Source of the DNA: Eutrigla gurnardus
Taxonomy: Eukaryota > Chordata > Actinopteri > Perciformes > Triglidae
Assembly (NCBI GenBank): GCA_963514095.1
Contig: OY741277.1
Coordinates: forward strand, 13,697,137 to 13,761,136
DNA length: 64,000 bases
Direction of reading: 5' to 3'
In this document: one piece after another, positions 28,051 to 40,700 of the stretch
How the letters are laid out: each line of letters opens with the position of its first letter
Position numbering within the stretch: position 1 is the first letter of the stretch
Notes under the pieces: generated by a model
The model's input: the letters and a program-made list of their open reading frames with translations, nothing else
What the model was told of the DNA's origin: nothing
Database searches by the model: none
Program-made: the position numbers and the translations under genes

Positions 28051-29367
28051 GACATCTGACCTCTCCCCAAATGTCTCTGTGCATCCACCCATCCATCTGT
28101 GAATCCACTCAACAGTCCCACTTAATTGGCTGTTGGTCATGCATCTCTTTATGATTGTAGTCGGTGAATGTAACATGCCTCGAGTGCTTTAAACGTGGTA
28201 TGTCTGCACCAGAATCTGGGTTTTAACAGACTTCAAATGGGTTTGATTATTTACTCTGGCTGTGTCTTTCAGCTTTACTGAGCTTTTGGCCATTTACTAT
28301 AAACCTGAATGTTGACGTAGCACAGCTGTGATACAACTTTTGATAGCATGCATTAAAAACATTAGGTCTACTGTTTTTATAGATGTGTAGCTCGATGCCT
28401 TAAAATGCATACTAGAAAAACAAATGCAATATTTATGTAAATATTCTATTTTTTAGAAATGTAGTCTTTTTCACTGGACTAGTCGCTACACTGAGATGTA
28501 TGTCAAGACAGGTCATGATGTTGCCAAACATTCAACTTAAGAAAAGTCTTCCTGTGGTAAAGACTCTTTTTTTTTTAAATGTGTTGTTCTTCCTAGAAAG
28601 ATGCTTTGCCTCTAAAGCACACTGTGCTACTTCATTACTCTTTTGATAGAACACATACTCATAAACGCATATGTAGTTGTTTTTAAGACAATGTTTTATT
28701 TGTGATTTTCAAAGTCTGTACTCTCATTGTTTGTGTCCGGTTGCCACAAACGGGTATCGTGCAGGCGTGTCTTTTTAAGTTACGTCCTGTGAATTTGGAT
28801 CAAATATAGCTTTATAGTTTTCTACAAGAACATGCCTTGCTTTGAGCAGCTCCTCGCCTTCAAAGGACTCGAAAGAATCCACAGATGTTGTGCACGTGTT
28901 GCGCTACACCTGGGACCTTGGTCCGGTTCTACATTCGTGTGATTTAGATCAGATTGAGGAAACAATTCAAACAGGCTTTGCACTATTTGTCATTAGAAGC
29001 ACAATGATTGGGTATGATGAGTCATGAACAGAAACCAGAGAGGGGTTGGGGTCTTTGTTCCCAGGTTATTTATAACACATGGTCATGGACCATTCTCCTT
29101 CCAGAGCTTCTTGCTGTGTACAGGATTGATTCTTCCACTGAGGTTCTATTCCTTTTTATATCCGGGATTTCCAACAACACTAATTAAAAGGGAGTCTGCC
29201 TGCTCTTCTTATTCTGCCATGTGGACATGGGCTGCCATACTGTAGTCTATCAAATGCTGTATTCAACTTTCTTGAGCCGTTTTTACTGTTGTTTTTTTAT
29301 GAAGCCTATCTTGTCAGCTGAATTTTGTATCGATCCTATGTTATTTTAATAAATATAACTGAATAAA
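28051..29367 (+). other. fzd6 3' untranslated region
   Basis: About 1.3 kb from the TGA to clustered AATAAA signals. AT-rich with several ATTTA motifs and a Pumilio-type TGTAAATA at 28436-28443. The UTR assignment follows from position and poly(A) signals, not from transcript evidence. Confidence 0.7.
29348..29367 (+). terminator. fzd6 polyadenylation signals
   Basis: Two AATAAA hexamers, at 29348-29353 and 29362-29367, followed by GT-rich sequence (GTGTGTTGTGATG) as expected downstream of a cleavage site. Confidence 0.65.
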
Positions 29368-29652
29368 ACGTGTGTTGTGATGAATTTTTACTTCGATCTG
29401 CACAAACACACAAACTTGTCCAATAAGAGTAAAACATGGTATAACTGAATATTGTGCACGCTGGCAGGCTCATACAGCCCCTGTGAATATCAGACTGATG
29501 TTGTGGTGTGTGTTTTTTTCCCTTAGAGGACGTTTCTGCTCGTTGACTGGCTCCTTCCTTCTCGTCCTGCCCTCCTCTGGAATAAAACCCATCTGGAGCC
29601 CAAATCCAAGCGTCTCCACACATCTCTCCGCGCACACGGCCGCCCCTCGTAC

Positions 29653-32600
29653 ATGATGCCGCCTCTCGTTGCTCGCCTGCTGCTTCTCGTCTGCTTGGCT
29701 TTACCTCTTTATGGCGTGGAAAAGGTGAGAAATAGAGGATACCGAAAGGATCCTGAGGCCGACAAGGTAAGAGAAGAGAACCGTGCGGTCGCTAAATAGT
29801 GATTTCATAAAGTAGATTTGTGCGTTTTGGACACGTTTTCACTCGTGGTTTTATTTTGAAAGCAGTTATTAACATCGGAGTACTATAAATCACGTTAAAT
29901 TCATAAAATGCTTTTTCTCAAAAAAGAAAAAAAAGTAATCTGCTGCCACATGTTTGCTTACAGTGACAAAAAAAAGTAATGACTCATTACAATGTAATGA
30001 GTGTGGTCTCCAAAACTACCTGGTGTGTGCAGCAGATGACAAAATGCTGTTTTATAGCTTGTGTGTGGTCAGCTGGTTCTCCCTTATTCCAGCTCTGGCT
30101 GCTCTCCAGCAGACTGAGTGGACAGAAAGAAAAAAAAATCCCCACAGGAAGTTGGGGTCTGGCTCATACTGTCTGTCTCTTTGTTATCTATCTGGCTGTG
30201 TTGCCAGTTTAAAGGGGGTTTTGGTCTTGGGGGGGAATCCTGACTAATGTTTTAAGACTGAGACATGTGTTTATCTGACAATATTCCAAAAATAAAACTC
30301 ACACCAGCAGCAATCTTAGACCATCTTTGTCTGAAATGGTGTAAAACCTCCCTGCTGTAGGGGGAGAGTGAAGCAACAAAGTGGACACACATCTCTCTCT
30401 TCAGTCTCTTGGGAACTAGTGTTTATTTTTGCTTGGACTCTGCGTGGACCCCCAGCTGGGGACCCCTAGAAGTCCCCACACCCCACTTTGAGAACCAGAT
30501 GAACTCCAGCAGTCGCTCATTTTCCTCCAAAGCCATGTGCCGCAAAATTGAGACCACAGCAGAAGGATATAATGAATAGCACCTCATGTTACCATCTGTA
30601 TCTAGTGCACTGGAAATGATGCAGAAAAGCCCAACTGCACTAGACACTCTGGAGAAGGAAGAACAGCTTCTTTGAACGACATGGTAATCATAAAAAACAA
30701 AAAAATCCTATATTCTTTTTCCTTATTTTTCCATGAAAGTCTCAAAGTCAAGCGTCCGATCCCCGCTGTGCATGCTCAAGGAGCTCTTCGGTGTGTTGAC
30801 TAATGCATGAAATGCTACTGATTCCTCAGCACTTTCTTGCAGCAAATGCAGCCTTTATGCTTCAGTTACAGTAACGGACTGTATGCTACTAATATTTAGT
30901 CGAGCTGGAGTGTAATTTGTGCAGGCAGGCAGGCAGCACCACTACAGAAACATCAGACTGGGAGCTAATATGAAAGTCAGCTGTGAAGCAGAGTGGACAG
31001 AGGCTCCATTCATTAGTGCGCTTTGAAATGTCTCCCAAAAAACCAACCCTTAATAAAAATTCTGAATTCCTCGCTGAATATCAACCAAAAGGGACTCTGT
31101 TTCCAACAGTCTGCCGTCTATTAGCCATTAAGGCCCATTTTCTTTGAGGACAAATTCCAGGTCGATTACAGGCGCATGCACACCAAAACCACAATCCATT
31201 TGGTTTCATCACAGACTTCCCAATTTCCCCATAAAGATGATGTCAGACCTCACGTCTCCAGGTTGCTCTGGCATAGTCACTTAATGGCCAAAACAGACGC
31301 GAGCATGCATTTTTTTCACAGCAGCTGTCCTTACAATATTGTAACCCTTCCTATATCTTGACGTTTTCCAGATTTCCGGCGTCTGAAATAGACTACTTCA
31401 CCTCAGGGACTCAAGTTGAGATGAGATGATGAAAATGGAGTCCTTGTCCTCTCTTTTTTTCCTCCCCTAATGCCTTTTAGCCATGTGCCTCTGTGACTGC
31501 TCCACAGCTGCATGCTAAGCAAAAGGGCAGCGATGACCCCAACAAAAATCCTTTTGGCCTCAGTGTTTGCTTAAGGGCGAGGACACTCTTCTACGTGTCA
31601 CTTTACGTCTGAAGCCACGAGTATACACTAAAAAAATGAAAAGCCAACTCCAGAGCTGACCTACACACTGTAATCTGTTGGTCAGAAAGCCTCTTTGAAG
31701 AACATATCACGCAAAGCTTCTTGGATCTTCATTGTGTCTATCTCTGTATGTGGTATGTGGGCTGTTTTGGCAAGCTTCCCCCCCCCCCCCCGTCTCCCTG
31801 TCTGTGTGTGTGTTTGAGTCAGCTGAAGTAAGACTCGGCATCTGTTTAAACATAGCAGGGGATTCAGCTTGACAGTGAATCACACCAATAGCCTTGTGGC
31901 CAAACACCTACTAATTTAAGCCGTCGCTAAGCCTTCAGTTCCTCATTAACGCGTCTGTCATTCACTTGCTTCGCAGGCCTCACGGTTGCTGGTTCTCATG
32001 CTTTGCCTTGGTTTCGGAATCACGTCATCTATTTTTGTACTCCAGCCCCAATGGCAGTGTATTTGTTTATAGGACTGGTTAATGGGGTATAGTCTGGCTG
32101 CTTGTGTGTGATGGTTGGATGAATGATGGCATTTAGGTGTCTACAGAGCATGAAGCCCAAACAGGGACTTATCCCCCAGGGAGAAAAAAGAAAGTTAGAT
32201 AGCAGTGAACCTTCCTCTGGTGTGGTTTGCATGCCTCCTTTTCATTGTCCATCGCTATTTTCTTTTCCCCCTTCCCAGTATGGCAGTTGCCTGCAGGGGC
32301 CAGCAGGTACCGCCGGCAGAGAGGGTAACCCCGGAACCAACGGCATCCCGGGGACGCCGGGCATCCCTGGTCGCGACGGACTCAAAGGCGAGAAAGGCGA
32401 GTGCATCAACGAGATCTTCGAGGAGTCCTGGAGGCCCAACTACAAGCAGTGTGCCTGGAACTCTCTGAATTATGGGATCGACCTGGGTAAAATAGCTGTA
32501 AGTATGATGATACAGCCAATGACATGTTTCTGAGGGACGTATTACAAATTCACAGAAATGTTGGTGCGTAAAAGTGGTGTAATGCCCCCCGGTGCTGTGT

Positions 32601-33409
32601 TGCAGGACTGTACGTTCACCAAGCTGCGTTCAGACAGCGCCCTCAGAGTCCTCTTCAGTGGGTCCCTCAGACTCAAGTGCAAGAACGCATGCTGCCAGCG
32701 GTGGTACTTCACCTTCAACGGAGCAGAGTGCACCGGGCCTCTACCCGTGGAGTCCATCATCTACTTAGACCAAGGAAGTCCTGAGCTCAACTCGACCATC
32801 AACATCCACAGGACGTCCTCAGGTACCGCTCACGTCTGGGCCTTCGTTGTGCAATAAACCTTAACCAACAGGATGCTTTTGAATTCTTCAAGCATAAGCA
32901 ACAGTTCAACATTTTGGGGAAATACGAGCGTTAGATGGATGAGCTTTAACTGGAGCCAGTTAGCTTAGCTTAGCACAAGGACTAGAAATAGCACATCTAA
33001 AGCTCACAAAAGGTGTTATTATTATATCTAGTCCTTTTAAAAACCTAAGTGTAAAAGTTGCGGTTGTCCAGGGACTACTTCCTAACCTGGACTGACTTCC
33101 TCAAGTTTTTGCTGGTCGCCTTCAGGAATGTATTGCTCCAAGCTACCGTTGATAACACCCGTTTTCATTAAAATATGTATTTCATACCTTGGGACAGAGT
33201 TACGCTAGCTGTTCCAGGTTGTGTTCCCTGAAACTCATTCATACCGTCTCTTCTCCTCCTCTCCAGTTGAAGGGCTGTGCGAGGGGGTCAAAGCAGGCCT
33301 GGTGGACGTGGCCGTGTGGGTGGGGACCTGTGCCGACTATCCCAGAGGTGACGCATCTACAGGCTGGAATTCAGTATCCAGGATCATCATCGAGGAACTG
33401 CCCAAATAA
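29653..33409 (+). CDS. cthrc1: Collagen triple helix repeat-containing protein 1
   Basis: Secreted glycoprotein that promotes cell migration, limits collagen deposition and is reported to favour planar-polarity Wnt signalling through Frizzled/Ror2. Coding exons: 29653-29766, 32279-32497, 32606-32822, 33267-33409; 693 nt, 230 residues (human 243). Signal peptide about residues 1-21. A poorly conserved basic linker is followed by about twelve Gly-X-Y triplets (GPAGTAGREGNPG… to GEKGE), then the highly conserved globular C-terminal domain (for example CCQRWYFTFNGAEC and the terminal SRIIIEELPK). The C-terminal domain retains its cysteines and an N-glycosylation site in NSTINI. Two ATGs lie in tandem at 29653 and 29656; the first is given. 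Exon 1 has two in-frame donors, after 29724 and after 29766, so a form 14 residues shorter is possible. It lies just downstream of fzd6, the order seen in human. Confidence 0.97.
29767..32278 (+). other. cthrc1 intron 1
   Basis: About 2.5 kb, donor AAG|GTAAGA and acceptor TTCCCAG|TAT. Contains a poly-C run at about 31779-31791 and otherwise no recognised element or coding sequence. Confidence 0.8.
32888..33170. repeat. Dispersed teleost-type repeat in cthrc1 intron 3
   Basis: TTCAACATTTTGGGGAAATA, then CCAGTTAGCTTAGCTTAGCA, CATCTAAAGCTCACA and AAAAACCTAAGTGTAAAAGT follow the phrase order of a very common fish interspersed repeat. It occupies most of intron 3 (32823-33266). Family name unknown to me. 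Confidence 0.65.
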
Positions 33410-33599
33410 GTACAATACATGTAAAAGGGAGGGACCAGTCCTGGTAGTGTGATAGTATGTTATCCAGCCCTCCGAACGTCTGCTGAGGCGTCACAGCAAC
33501 TCTGATGGGAACTTGAATGTTTTTTTTATAATTTGGTTTAAATACTATACTCGATGGCTGGCCTATAAACAAGAATACTGTGTCATTCTGTCTACCGGA

Positions 33600-33739
33600 A
33601 ATAAACTTTGTACTGTAGCTTTTCTGCTCATGGGTGCTGCCGTTAGTATACGGTAACCATTTAACAGACATTGTGACGAGACATTGACAATATTTAAACT
33701 ATGTACTCATGTGATGGATATGTCATTACTGTTAATAAA
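33600..33739 (+). terminator. cthrc1 polyadenylation signals
   Basis: AATAAA at 33600-33605 and again at 33734-33739, the second followed by T-rich sequence. They imply a 3' UTR of roughly 200-350 bases. Confidence 0.65.
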
Positions 33740-34418
33740 GTCATCGTTTTTTTTAAAGAATGTAACTCAAAATGTATGACTTACTACTTGTTGAGGACCC
33801 CTGCTCTTAATTCAATGTACTACAAAATAATACATTCAATGTATTTATATATATATCAAACATGACAATGCAGATAAAGCAGTTTGGATTTTATAATAAA
33901 ATGTTATTAAGCAATGCGGTTCCAATTTGTTGCCACGAAACAAACAAATTGGGGTAATATTTGTTGCTGCCTTCCGTTTACAAAAAGAAATAATTTAAAA
34001 AAACAGACAAAACTTAATATTACATGCAAAAATGAAACCGGAACCCTGAGAAGATCTCCAATTTGCCGTTAATTATCATCTTTTCATATTTCAGCCTGTA
34101 TCTCTTTCTGCTACCAGAAACAGTATAAAACGTAAACAAAACTACGATGAAATCTTTATCAACCTCCTCTGATAAAAAACACTGACATGTAAAGCAAAGT
34201 ACTTTTCCCCAAAGTCAAAGTGCTCCGTTGATTCTGTTGCTCAGTTTTGCGACTTTTCCAGTGCAAAACGAATGCTTCTCACACGGTACGTTTCCATGTA
34301 CAGTGTGCTGAGGTTTGGTTCGAGTCCGGTTCGTTTCGTCTCCGCGTCTCTGAATGGCACCAGAGTGTCAGTGTGAGCTCAGACTGTCTGCAGCGGTCCA
34401 CGCTGTGCTTTTTAAGCC
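33740..34418. other. Convergent intergenic/3' UTR region cthrc1 | slc25a32
   Basis: The two genes end tail-to-tail with stop codons about 1 kb apart. The interval is AT-rich and presumably holds the slc25a32 3' UTR on the minus strand. I did not find a convincing minus-strand AATAAA. Confidence 0.6.
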
Positions 34419-37058
34419 TCACTGATTTTGTCCCAGAAGGTAGCGAGAGACATTCTCATAAACGACAAAGGTGATGCAGCAGGCTGGAGTGACACGGATC
34501 AAGTTGGGGATGATTCCTTTGTAGAAACCAACGGCACCTTCATTCCTGCAGAGAAGAGGTGGGAAAATGACCGGTACTCAGATTGGACAGCCAAATTTAG
34601 ACACAGATGGCATGTTTGTCCCCTATGGGAGTGGATCGGTACCGTACCTCCATGTCCGTCCGACGACATCAATAACTCCGTTGTACTTATTGTGCTGGTC
34701 TTGTAGGCGAGCTCGCACCACCTGATACGGGTATGTTGTGGCCACGGCGAATATTTTGGATAACGCTGCCATTGTGATGTACTCCAATGCATTCTGTTTG
34801 GATAAACAGATGGAGAGAGAGAGAGAAGGAAAAACTGATGAGTCACTTTTTAAACTGTTGGTTATCCACTGTGGGCTCCGTCTTATTAAACTGAAACAGT
34901 TACAAGCTTTGTGCCTGACATTCATTAAAAACATAAAGGATCTTGGCAGAAAGTTTGTGGCTCGTGGGGTTAATGACTCACCAGCTTCGCGTCTGAAGGC
35001 ACTTTCTTGTATTTGTTGTAGTCTCTCTTCAGCTCTTCGTAGGCCATGAACTGCAGTGCTCCATGCGATGTGCCGAACAGACCAGGAACATAACCCTTCG
35101 ACAAGTACATACGGTGTAAGTCGATCTTTCATGACACAAATAAACCAATGGTATGCATAATCTATAAAAGCCCACTACATTCTATCTGTAGCTCCGTGCC
35201 TATTAAAAATATTTTGTTATAGTAATTTGGAGGCAATTATCCCACCAGAACAAAAGAATTCCCGTTAAGTTTAACAATTCTGGCTGTTATTACCATTATT
35301 CAAGGCTTGTAAGTTCTCTACCACAGCTCATATGGGCTGCTGGTGCCCTCTAGTGGTGATTAATGCAGCAACACAAACCCTCATGTCAGCCTGGTAGCTT
35401 AAAGGACAACTGGTGTGGTGGTTTAACCCCATAATTCCGCCAGAAAACAGCCTACCTGTCATGTAAAATAAGCATCTTGTGTATTACTATATTACATGAA
35501 AGTACAAAAGGTACACTGATGTTTAACCTTGTATAGTCCTGGCAGCCCCTCATAGCGGTAGATCTTGACCAGAGCATCCAGCATCCCTCTGTACTGTTTA
35601 TTGGTGGGGTCGGTATCGTACTGGAGCACCAGCCGGGTCTTGGTCACCCAGATGGGGTTGGTTAGGGTGAGCGTCAGGATGCCTAGGGTGAGGACAAGTA
35701 GGGAGGTTAGATATGCATGATTGTTTACACACAACGATTCCTTCAAACATTGCTTCTTCTTCTTTTTCTTTTCTTTTTTTACTATATGTGGTTGCAAGTC
35801 AAAATGCAGATTTTGGGCAACCATACTGTTGAAAAACGTCAGCTGTTCGAAAGCATCTTTAACTCTGTTTTAACACTTTTACATAACATTACTAAATAAC
35901 ATCTGGGCACAATTTGAATGGCATACAGACTCAAACATTCTTTGTTTAATAACCACAGCCAACTGTCATATCACGTCCTGACCTCAACTTTTGGGATAAG
36001 ACTGACTTCTCTTTACTCCGGGAGACGGCATGCACGGTTGCATCATCTCTACCCTTTCGAACACCTTGTTATTATTTGGTCAGCAGGACGCAGATTCATG
36101 TGACCCTTTGAAGCTAAAGTGAAGTGTTTGTTTACTAATTTGCAATCTGCCTCGGGTCAGCTCGGAGCAGTATTATCTGGCCACTCTTGTTGACTTCATG
36201 TCAGCAGTGTTCAGATGTACACAGGACTGACCTGCTTCGGCCGCAGACACCAGGTGTTCTGTGGCACTCAGTTCAGTTTGCCGGCCCTCCTTCATGTAGC
36301 CTTTGATCGCGTTGTAGCTGTAGGGGAAGATTAGTGGGGGAAATAAGATGCGTTACATTTTTTTTAAATGTCAAAACAATTGCTGAAAAAGTATCTGGAT
36401 GCAGAAATGGTAAAAGTTTTGTAGCTTACTTACAAAAAGAAGTAGAGACCCCACGATGCTCCAGCACCCCAAACATTGGGTGTCACTCCTTGGTAGAGTC
36501 CTCGGAGTCCCTCCTGCTGCCAAACACTCTTCATACAGTGTAGTATGCCACTGTACTTAGGCCTCAACTCCAATCCATCACTAACTGTATCCAAAGGACA
36601 ACAAAGACGTTTGTTAGGTAACATCTGAGTTTGAACATAGGATACCAACAAGTTATTAAGCATTTTTAAAATAACAGATTTCTAACCAGAAACCTGCACA
36701 TTAAGTTTCAATCAAGGGTAAATAAACCATGCGTTCCTGCTTCATACAGCTCCTATCTGGCTGACCCAAGTAAACTAATATAGTATTGCAAATTACTTGG
36801 ATGACATTATTACATGAGAAAACCATCAGTTATTTAAGCATAACGTCATACCGTACCTGCAAACCTGATTTTGACCAGATCCAGAGGGTGTAGCACCACT
36901 GTGGACACCACTCCTCCACTAAGCCCTGCTACCAGGTTTTCTATCTTAACATGGTTGAAGACCTGCCGGACATGTCCGCCTACTGAGACCGCAGGGACCG
37001 GTTTGGTGGACAATGTCTCTGTGACTTTAACGGTAGCGTGATTAGGAGCGGAACCCAT
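34419..37058 (-). CDS. slc25a32: Mitochondrial folate/FAD carrier
   Basis: Inner-membrane solute carrier of the SLC25 family; known as the mitochondrial folate transporter and also implicated in FAD import. Coding exons on the minus strand: 36857-37058, 36434-36584, 36232-36317, 35528-35682, 34982-35095, 34648-34793, 34419-34545; 981 nt, 326 residues, all phases consistent. Three carrier repeats are visible through their signature motifs: PLDLVKIRF (repeat 1), PIWVTKTRL (repeat 2) and PYQVVRARL (repeat 3). The Trp in the repeat-2 motif and the PYQVVR form in repeat 3 are typical of the folate/FAD/pyrimidine/NAD branch rather than of ADP/ATP carriers. The N-terminus (about 35 residues before VKIENLVAG) is poorly conserved. 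The start at 37058 is the first ATG in frame. Head-to-head with dcaf13, 684 bases between start codons, as in human. Confidence 0.97.
35096..35527 (-). other. slc25a32 intron 4
   Basis: About 430 bases, AT-rich. Contains GGTGCCCTCTAGTGGTG near 35341, a phrase often seen in fish dispersed repeats. No coding sequence. Other introns of this gene are 102-549 bases and unremarkable. Confidence 0.75.
35683..36231 (-). other. slc25a32 intron 3
   Basis: About 550 bases with a T/C-rich stretch (35745-35785, A/G-rich in gene sense). No coding sequence or named repeat seen. Confidence 0.75.
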
Positions 37059-37742
37059 GTTTACCGGTAACGTTAATTAAGCTAGCTGAGCACTCCACAA
37101 CGTAACGTTGACACAACAATCTCACTCTGTAGCACTCAGAAGTACTAACTCTATGACACTGCTGGTACTTAATCCGTATAACGTCCTCATTCTCATTGCA
37201 TTAAGCACCTGAGCCACGTTTTTGACATGCGGTGACACCCCATGGCTGAGGTAATCTTATCCGAAATGCGTAGCAGCGGTGCCACTACGACCTTGCTGTT
37301 AGTATTCAGTGCCCGCTAAGCTCTCGGAATTAAGAGCAGTGCTTCCGGTTACATCCTTCAGAGTAAAACCGGGTTCGACGAACGATAAAGTTTGAGTTCA
37401 ACAATAGAGTACAACATACTCAAAAGTAAGGGTCAGAGTTAGAGTAAACTTGCGGCATAGTCGAGAGCCTTTCTGATTAGTTAAAGTCTATATAAATGTT
37501 TCAAACACACTGACCCCCTACGTTACTTTGAAGACCAAATCGTTTTATTTCCGGTGTTTCTTTGCAACTTGATAGCTGTTTTCAAACGTAACACCGGAGG
37601 ACCGGACATCCCACAATGCAACGCGGTCAGACGAATCTTCTTCTTCATTAACACATGGCCGGATCCAGCTAATATTTTGCTTGTTTTAAGTTGAACCTAA
37701 CGGCATTTTTAAAGTGTGTTTCCATTTTAATTCCTCTACCAA
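37059..37742. promoter_or_regulatory. Bidirectional slc25a32/dcaf13 promoter region
   Basis: 684 bases between divergent start codons. Visible elements: ETS-like CTTCCGG near 37340, TTCCGG near 37550, and a ZNF143/Staf-type site at 37608-37625. No TATA box was noticed. Such elements are typical of compact bidirectional housekeeping promoters; transcription starts are not determined. Confidence 0.6.
37608..37625 (+). promoter_or_regulatory. ZNF143/Staf-type binding site candidate
   Basis: ATCCCACAATGCAACGCG matches the 18-base Staf binding-site consensus at 16 of 18 positions by my count, including the CCCA and ATGC cores. It lies 118 bases upstream of the dcaf13 ATG. Confidence 0.5.
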
Positions 37743-40700
37743 ATGAAAGTTAAAGTCCTCTCGAGGAACCCGGATGATTACGTCCGGGAGACCAAGCTAG
37801 ATATTCAACGTGGTAAGTGATACAATTTTAACTCTGATGCTAGTGGTAATGCTAGCTAGTTTTTCAGCATTCTTGTACATAAGGCGACTCGAACTTACGT
37901 TATGCCATTTTACAAATCTGTACACCGTGGCCCAAAAAAGACGATACGAATTAACTTTGGAGAAACTGTAATTCCCTGTAAGCTTCGTGTTGAAAAAAGG
38001 TAAATGTAATGCATTTCAATGTACGTGTAACTAACGTTATCAGCTACAACAACAACACCAGCATGGAAATTGTGAATTAGACTGCAGCATGTGTGCAGGT
38101 CCAGTCGGTCATATGAGACGTGTAAAGCGGATCAAATGTAAATTTAACATCTGTCTGAAATGTTACTAAGTCATACCTGCATTTTTCAACGGAGGTTAGC
38201 CCCGAAACGATGCTAAAAATGAAATCCACTGTATATTCATAAGCCATGCGTAATATTCTATAAAATACAATGTGTTGTTTTTCTGTTGCTTTTTTTACTC
38301 CAGGTGATTTATTGTCCTTTTACTATGAATGGCTGAAATATTTAAAAAATAATAATAATTTATTTAAGTAAAATGTCCTTACAGCTCACTAAGGAGTGAC
38401 TCTTCTCTGTTGTTAGTTCCCAGAAACTATGACCCAGCACTCCATCCGTTTGAAGTGAGCAGAGAGTATACCCGGGCTCTGAATGCTACTAAGCTGGAGA
38501 GGGTGTTTGCCAAGCCTTTCTTGGCCTCTCTGGACGGACACAGAGATGGGGTGAACTGCATGGCCAAGCACACCAAGAGCCTCTCCACCCTGCTCTCTGG
38601 CTCCTGCGATGGGGAGGTAACTATCCAGCAAATAAATCTATCTATCCATCCATCCATCTAGTGTTATTCACTTACACATTGTTTTTATTTGATCCATAGG
38701 TGAAATTGTGGAATCTGACCAAACGTGAATGCGTCCGCACTCTCCAAGCACATGAAGGTTTCGTCCGTGGAATAGTTGTCCGCCATTGTGGAACATCCTT
38801 CTTTACGGTGACGGCTGCACCCCCCCAACATCTGTGGAGAGTTTTCAGGATTATTATTTTTTTCTAATGTAGCTGCTGTTCTGTGACTGTAACAGGTTGG
38901 TGATGACAAAACAATTAAGCAATGGAAAATGGAGGCACCGGGTTACGGAGTGGAAGAGGAGCCTCTCAACACTATTCTTGGCAAGGTGTGATCAGTTGAC
39001 TACAGTTTGCTATAGTATTATTTATCAAAGATAGTTGTGTTTGCATAAGAATAATAGAACCGGGACACATACCAGTTCAGTAAAATATAACATTTTGTAA
39101 AAATGATTTTTTTGTCCCTTGCAGACAGTATTCACAGGACTAGACCATCACCAGAAGGAGTCTGTGTTTGCAACATGTGGCCAGCAGGTGGACATATGGG
39201 ACGAGCAGAGGAGCAGCCCAATCCGCTCTTTCACTTGGGGCGTAGACAGCTTCAACTCTGTCCACTTCAACCCTGTGGAGGCAAGACACCGTATACCCGC
39301 CACACTCAGGAGGGCCTCCTCCTGTAACTGAGTGAAGAACACTTTATAATTGTTCCATGTGCAAACATATCAAAGTCAACGGTGTATATCTCTCCGCAGA
39401 CTGAACTTCTTGCAAGCTGTGCCTCTGACAGAAGTATAGTACTGTATGACATGAGAGAATCGGCACCACTAAAAAAGGTAGCGTCTAGCATTCAGTTTTG
39501 TGCAGGAAGTTCTTCATTCTCTCTCCCCGTTCAACAGAATATGATTTACATCTATGGTGTGTTTTAATTTTCTTCTATAGGTTATAATGACGATGAGAAG
39601 CAACACATTATGCTGGAACCCTATGGAAGCCTATTACTTCACATGTGCAAATGAGGACTACAAGTGAGTTGCAGTGATTTAACATGATTCGTGTTGCCAC
39701 TTAATGAGGTGTCCTGTTTACATTCTCCAGATGGGTGATTAATGTGTGGTCCCATTATTACTGTACTGATGTACTTTCCACTAAAATGCAATTTGACTAA
39801 TTTTAGTTTCCTTGTCACGTCAGTCTCTACACATATGACATGAGGTATCTGGACCGACCAGTCACAGTTCACATGGACCACGTCTCTGCAGTGCTGGATG
39901 TTGACTATTCTCCGACTGGGAAGGAGTTTGTATCTGCCAGTTTTGACAAAACCATCCGCATCTTCCCCAAGGAAGGTGGCCACAGCAGGTTAGTATGACC
40001 ATAAACACCAGTTAAAACAATGACCAGTGTCATGTGCCTTGTACGTTTTGAGCCACAGTTTAGTACGCAGTATATGCATTTTCTGTAATATACTGGTATA
40101 AGTAGTTTTGTTTGTTGGGCCTTTATTCTTTAGATATTAATGATCAGAGCATGTTGTTTGGGTCGCAGCTTAAGTTTACACTTTGAGTCATTAAGTGGTA
40201 TTTAGGTTGATAATGCTGTCGATTGCAACACTTGATCCTGTATAATTGCTTGTTTTTCCAACAGCTAGTGAAGGCAGTGTATTAATTGTATTTGTATTTA
40301 TTTAGGGAAGTCTACCACACCAAACGTATGCAGCATGTCATCTGCATAAAGTGGTCGTCCGACAACAAATACATCCTTAGCGGTTCTGACGAAATGAACA
40401 TCCGCCTGTGGAAAGCCAACGCAGCTGAGAAACTCGGCGTGGTGAGTCCTGCCTCGTCTTCTCTCTATCCTGCTTTCACTTAAATTTCCAGCTTCAATCA
40501 ATCTCATATTTAAGGCCAGCTTGCTGCTTCTGCTTGTAATGTGTGATGTCTGTGTAGCAATCAGCAGCTGTATTTTCCTCAGCTGTCAGCCGCAGTGGAT
40601 GCCGTATCTCCCTCCACTGTATTAGCCAATCTTGTTTTATGAGTTAGCTGCATTCTTGGACACAGCTATGGCCCAGGGCCCACTTCAGCAGGGTAAGAGC

